A DNA stretch of 64,000 bases from Apricaphanius iberus (Eukaryota; Chordata; Actinopteri; Cyprinodontiformes; Aphaniidae), in the NCBI GenBank assembly GCA_028564705.1, contig JAPXFQ010000804.1, positions 2,108,001 to 2,172,000 of the forward strand, in the 5' to 3' direction. A program made the translations under genes and the position numbers. Every line of letters begins with the position of its first letter. The stretch's first letter is position 1. Below the pieces are notes generated by a model, which was given only the letters and a program-made list of their open reading frames with translations, had not been told where the DNA came from and searched no databases. This document shows, piece after piece, positions 63,301-64,000 of the stretch.

Positions 63301-64000
63301 ATTTCACCAGACCTTCCAGATATGAGTGTGTCTCTACTACAACGAGTCGGGCCAACAGGACCATTTTTGGGGCCATTTTAGGAACCAACATACTTCGCGT
63401 ATGGGGCGGTCTGTGTTCGAAACAAGCCAATCTAGTCGCTTAGCGGAAGCTAAATTACCTTGAAGTTCCGATAGTGGAAACGCCCCTACACTGTTCACTA
63501 AAATCAATTTTCCTAAACATAATAGTCTGCCACACAATAACATAAAAAAAAAAACGTGGGCCTCACTTTTTTTCTTCAAACAAAATGACAGGCAGATCAA
63601 CAGCAGAAATTCAAAGAAAAAGCATTTTTTGTCCCATAAGCACTTGAAAATAAATTCTATATACATCAATTGTTCATTCAGACTGCTTTTTTATCATTAC
63701 AGAGCAAAACAAAAAATGTGAATCTTAAAAATGTTATGGATAACATAACATATAATAACCAATATATTGCCGGCAGTTGCAATACATCTAATATTTTGAA
63801 TAAAAGCAATTTGATTTTTATTTATATTTGTGCAAATATTGTATTTTCTTACCATTAAACTGTGGTATTTTTACACAAAATGTTTATACTTCATAAGTCT
63901 GAGATAAGCCCATGTCTTTTCCCCAACAATAATGAGAATTTCAACAGGCCAGGAATTTAATTTCTTACCCATACAGTAAATAAGAGATCAAGAATTAGGA
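60395..64000 (-). other. tcf3: tcf3 intron upstream of the first visible exon
   Basis: Searched by eye on the minus strand for the E-protein N-terminal exons (an ELSDLLDFS-like activation domain 1 and a PVTNGKGR-like block) and not found, so the intron runs out of the window. It contains the candidate regulatory cluster at 60861-60948, a GC-richer unique block to about 61280, TA-rich low complexity at 61965-62005, and AT-rich DNA with weak repeat resemblance after 62100. Confidence 0.5.
60861..60948. promoter_or_regulatory. Candidate intronic enhancer: POU/homeodomain/LEF site cluster
   Basis: Within 90 bases: TAATTG (about 60863), octamer ATTTGCAT (60876-60883), CATAATTG (60881), CATATTAATG (60891), the perfect 12-base palindrome ATGAATATTCAT (60911-60922), a LEF/TCF-type CCTTTGAT (60929-60936) and CTAATTAA (60943). 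It is non-repetitive and AT-rich without being simple sequence. This is the usual texture of a conserved developmental enhancer, but conservation cannot be tested here. Confidence 0.4.

Overview
The window looks like nuclear DNA from a teleost fish. It has intron-rich vertebrate genes with GT-AG splice sites, AT-rich introns, long microsatellites, and remnants of repeat families common in ray-finned fish (Tc1-like, hAT, pogo/Tigger, LINE fragments, small TIR elements). All four genes I recognise lie on the minus strand, so transcription runs from high to low coordinates.

Layout, from low to high coordinate: (1) a class V myosin heavy chain, coding exons between 1939 and 18963 (35 exons reconstructed, about 1,645 residues: motor, six IQ motifs, a short rod and a dilute-type globular tail); (2) mbd3, coding exons 22522-26276, complete at 274 residues, with a probable extra 3' UTR exon at about 20500-21378; (3) uqcr11, two coding exons 30955-33478, 60 residues; (4) tcf3 (E2A), seventeen coding exons 39614-60394, complete at the 3' end (584 residues here). 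The start codon and activation-domain-1 exons of tcf3 must lie beyond base 64000. Mbd3, uqcr11 and tcf3 are also neighbours on human 19p13.3. The myosin next to them has no human counterpart at that position, but MYO5 genes sit near TCF and MBD paralogs on human 15q21 and 18q21, so it may be a class V ohnolog kept in fish.

The gene products act in separate processes (actin-based cargo transport, NuRD chromatin repression, respiratory complex III, bHLH transcription control), so the neighbourhood reads as conserved synteny and not as an operon-like system. The most interesting signals are in tcf3: only an E12-type bHLH exon, an 87-base stop-free intron splitting the bHLH exon from the last exon, three NAGNAG acceptors, a 24-bp hairpin in the 3' UTR, and an intronic cluster of homeodomain/POU/LEF-like sites. 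Mbd3 keeps the methyl-CpG-binding residues that mammals lost. The myosin has a GESGSGKT P-loop, a shortened rod and a Ser-Pro-rich exon.

The non-genic DNA holds a nested pair of DNA transposons at 9050-10434 with recognisable target duplications, a TTAA-flanked element at 53719-54593 carrying an 80-codon ORF, several Tc1-like fossils, two LINE 3' fragments, a Tigger-like fragment and two other TIR elements. I saw no tRNA, rRNA or CRISPR. Exon boundaries were set by eye from reading frame and GT/AG sites and were checked for phase consistency.
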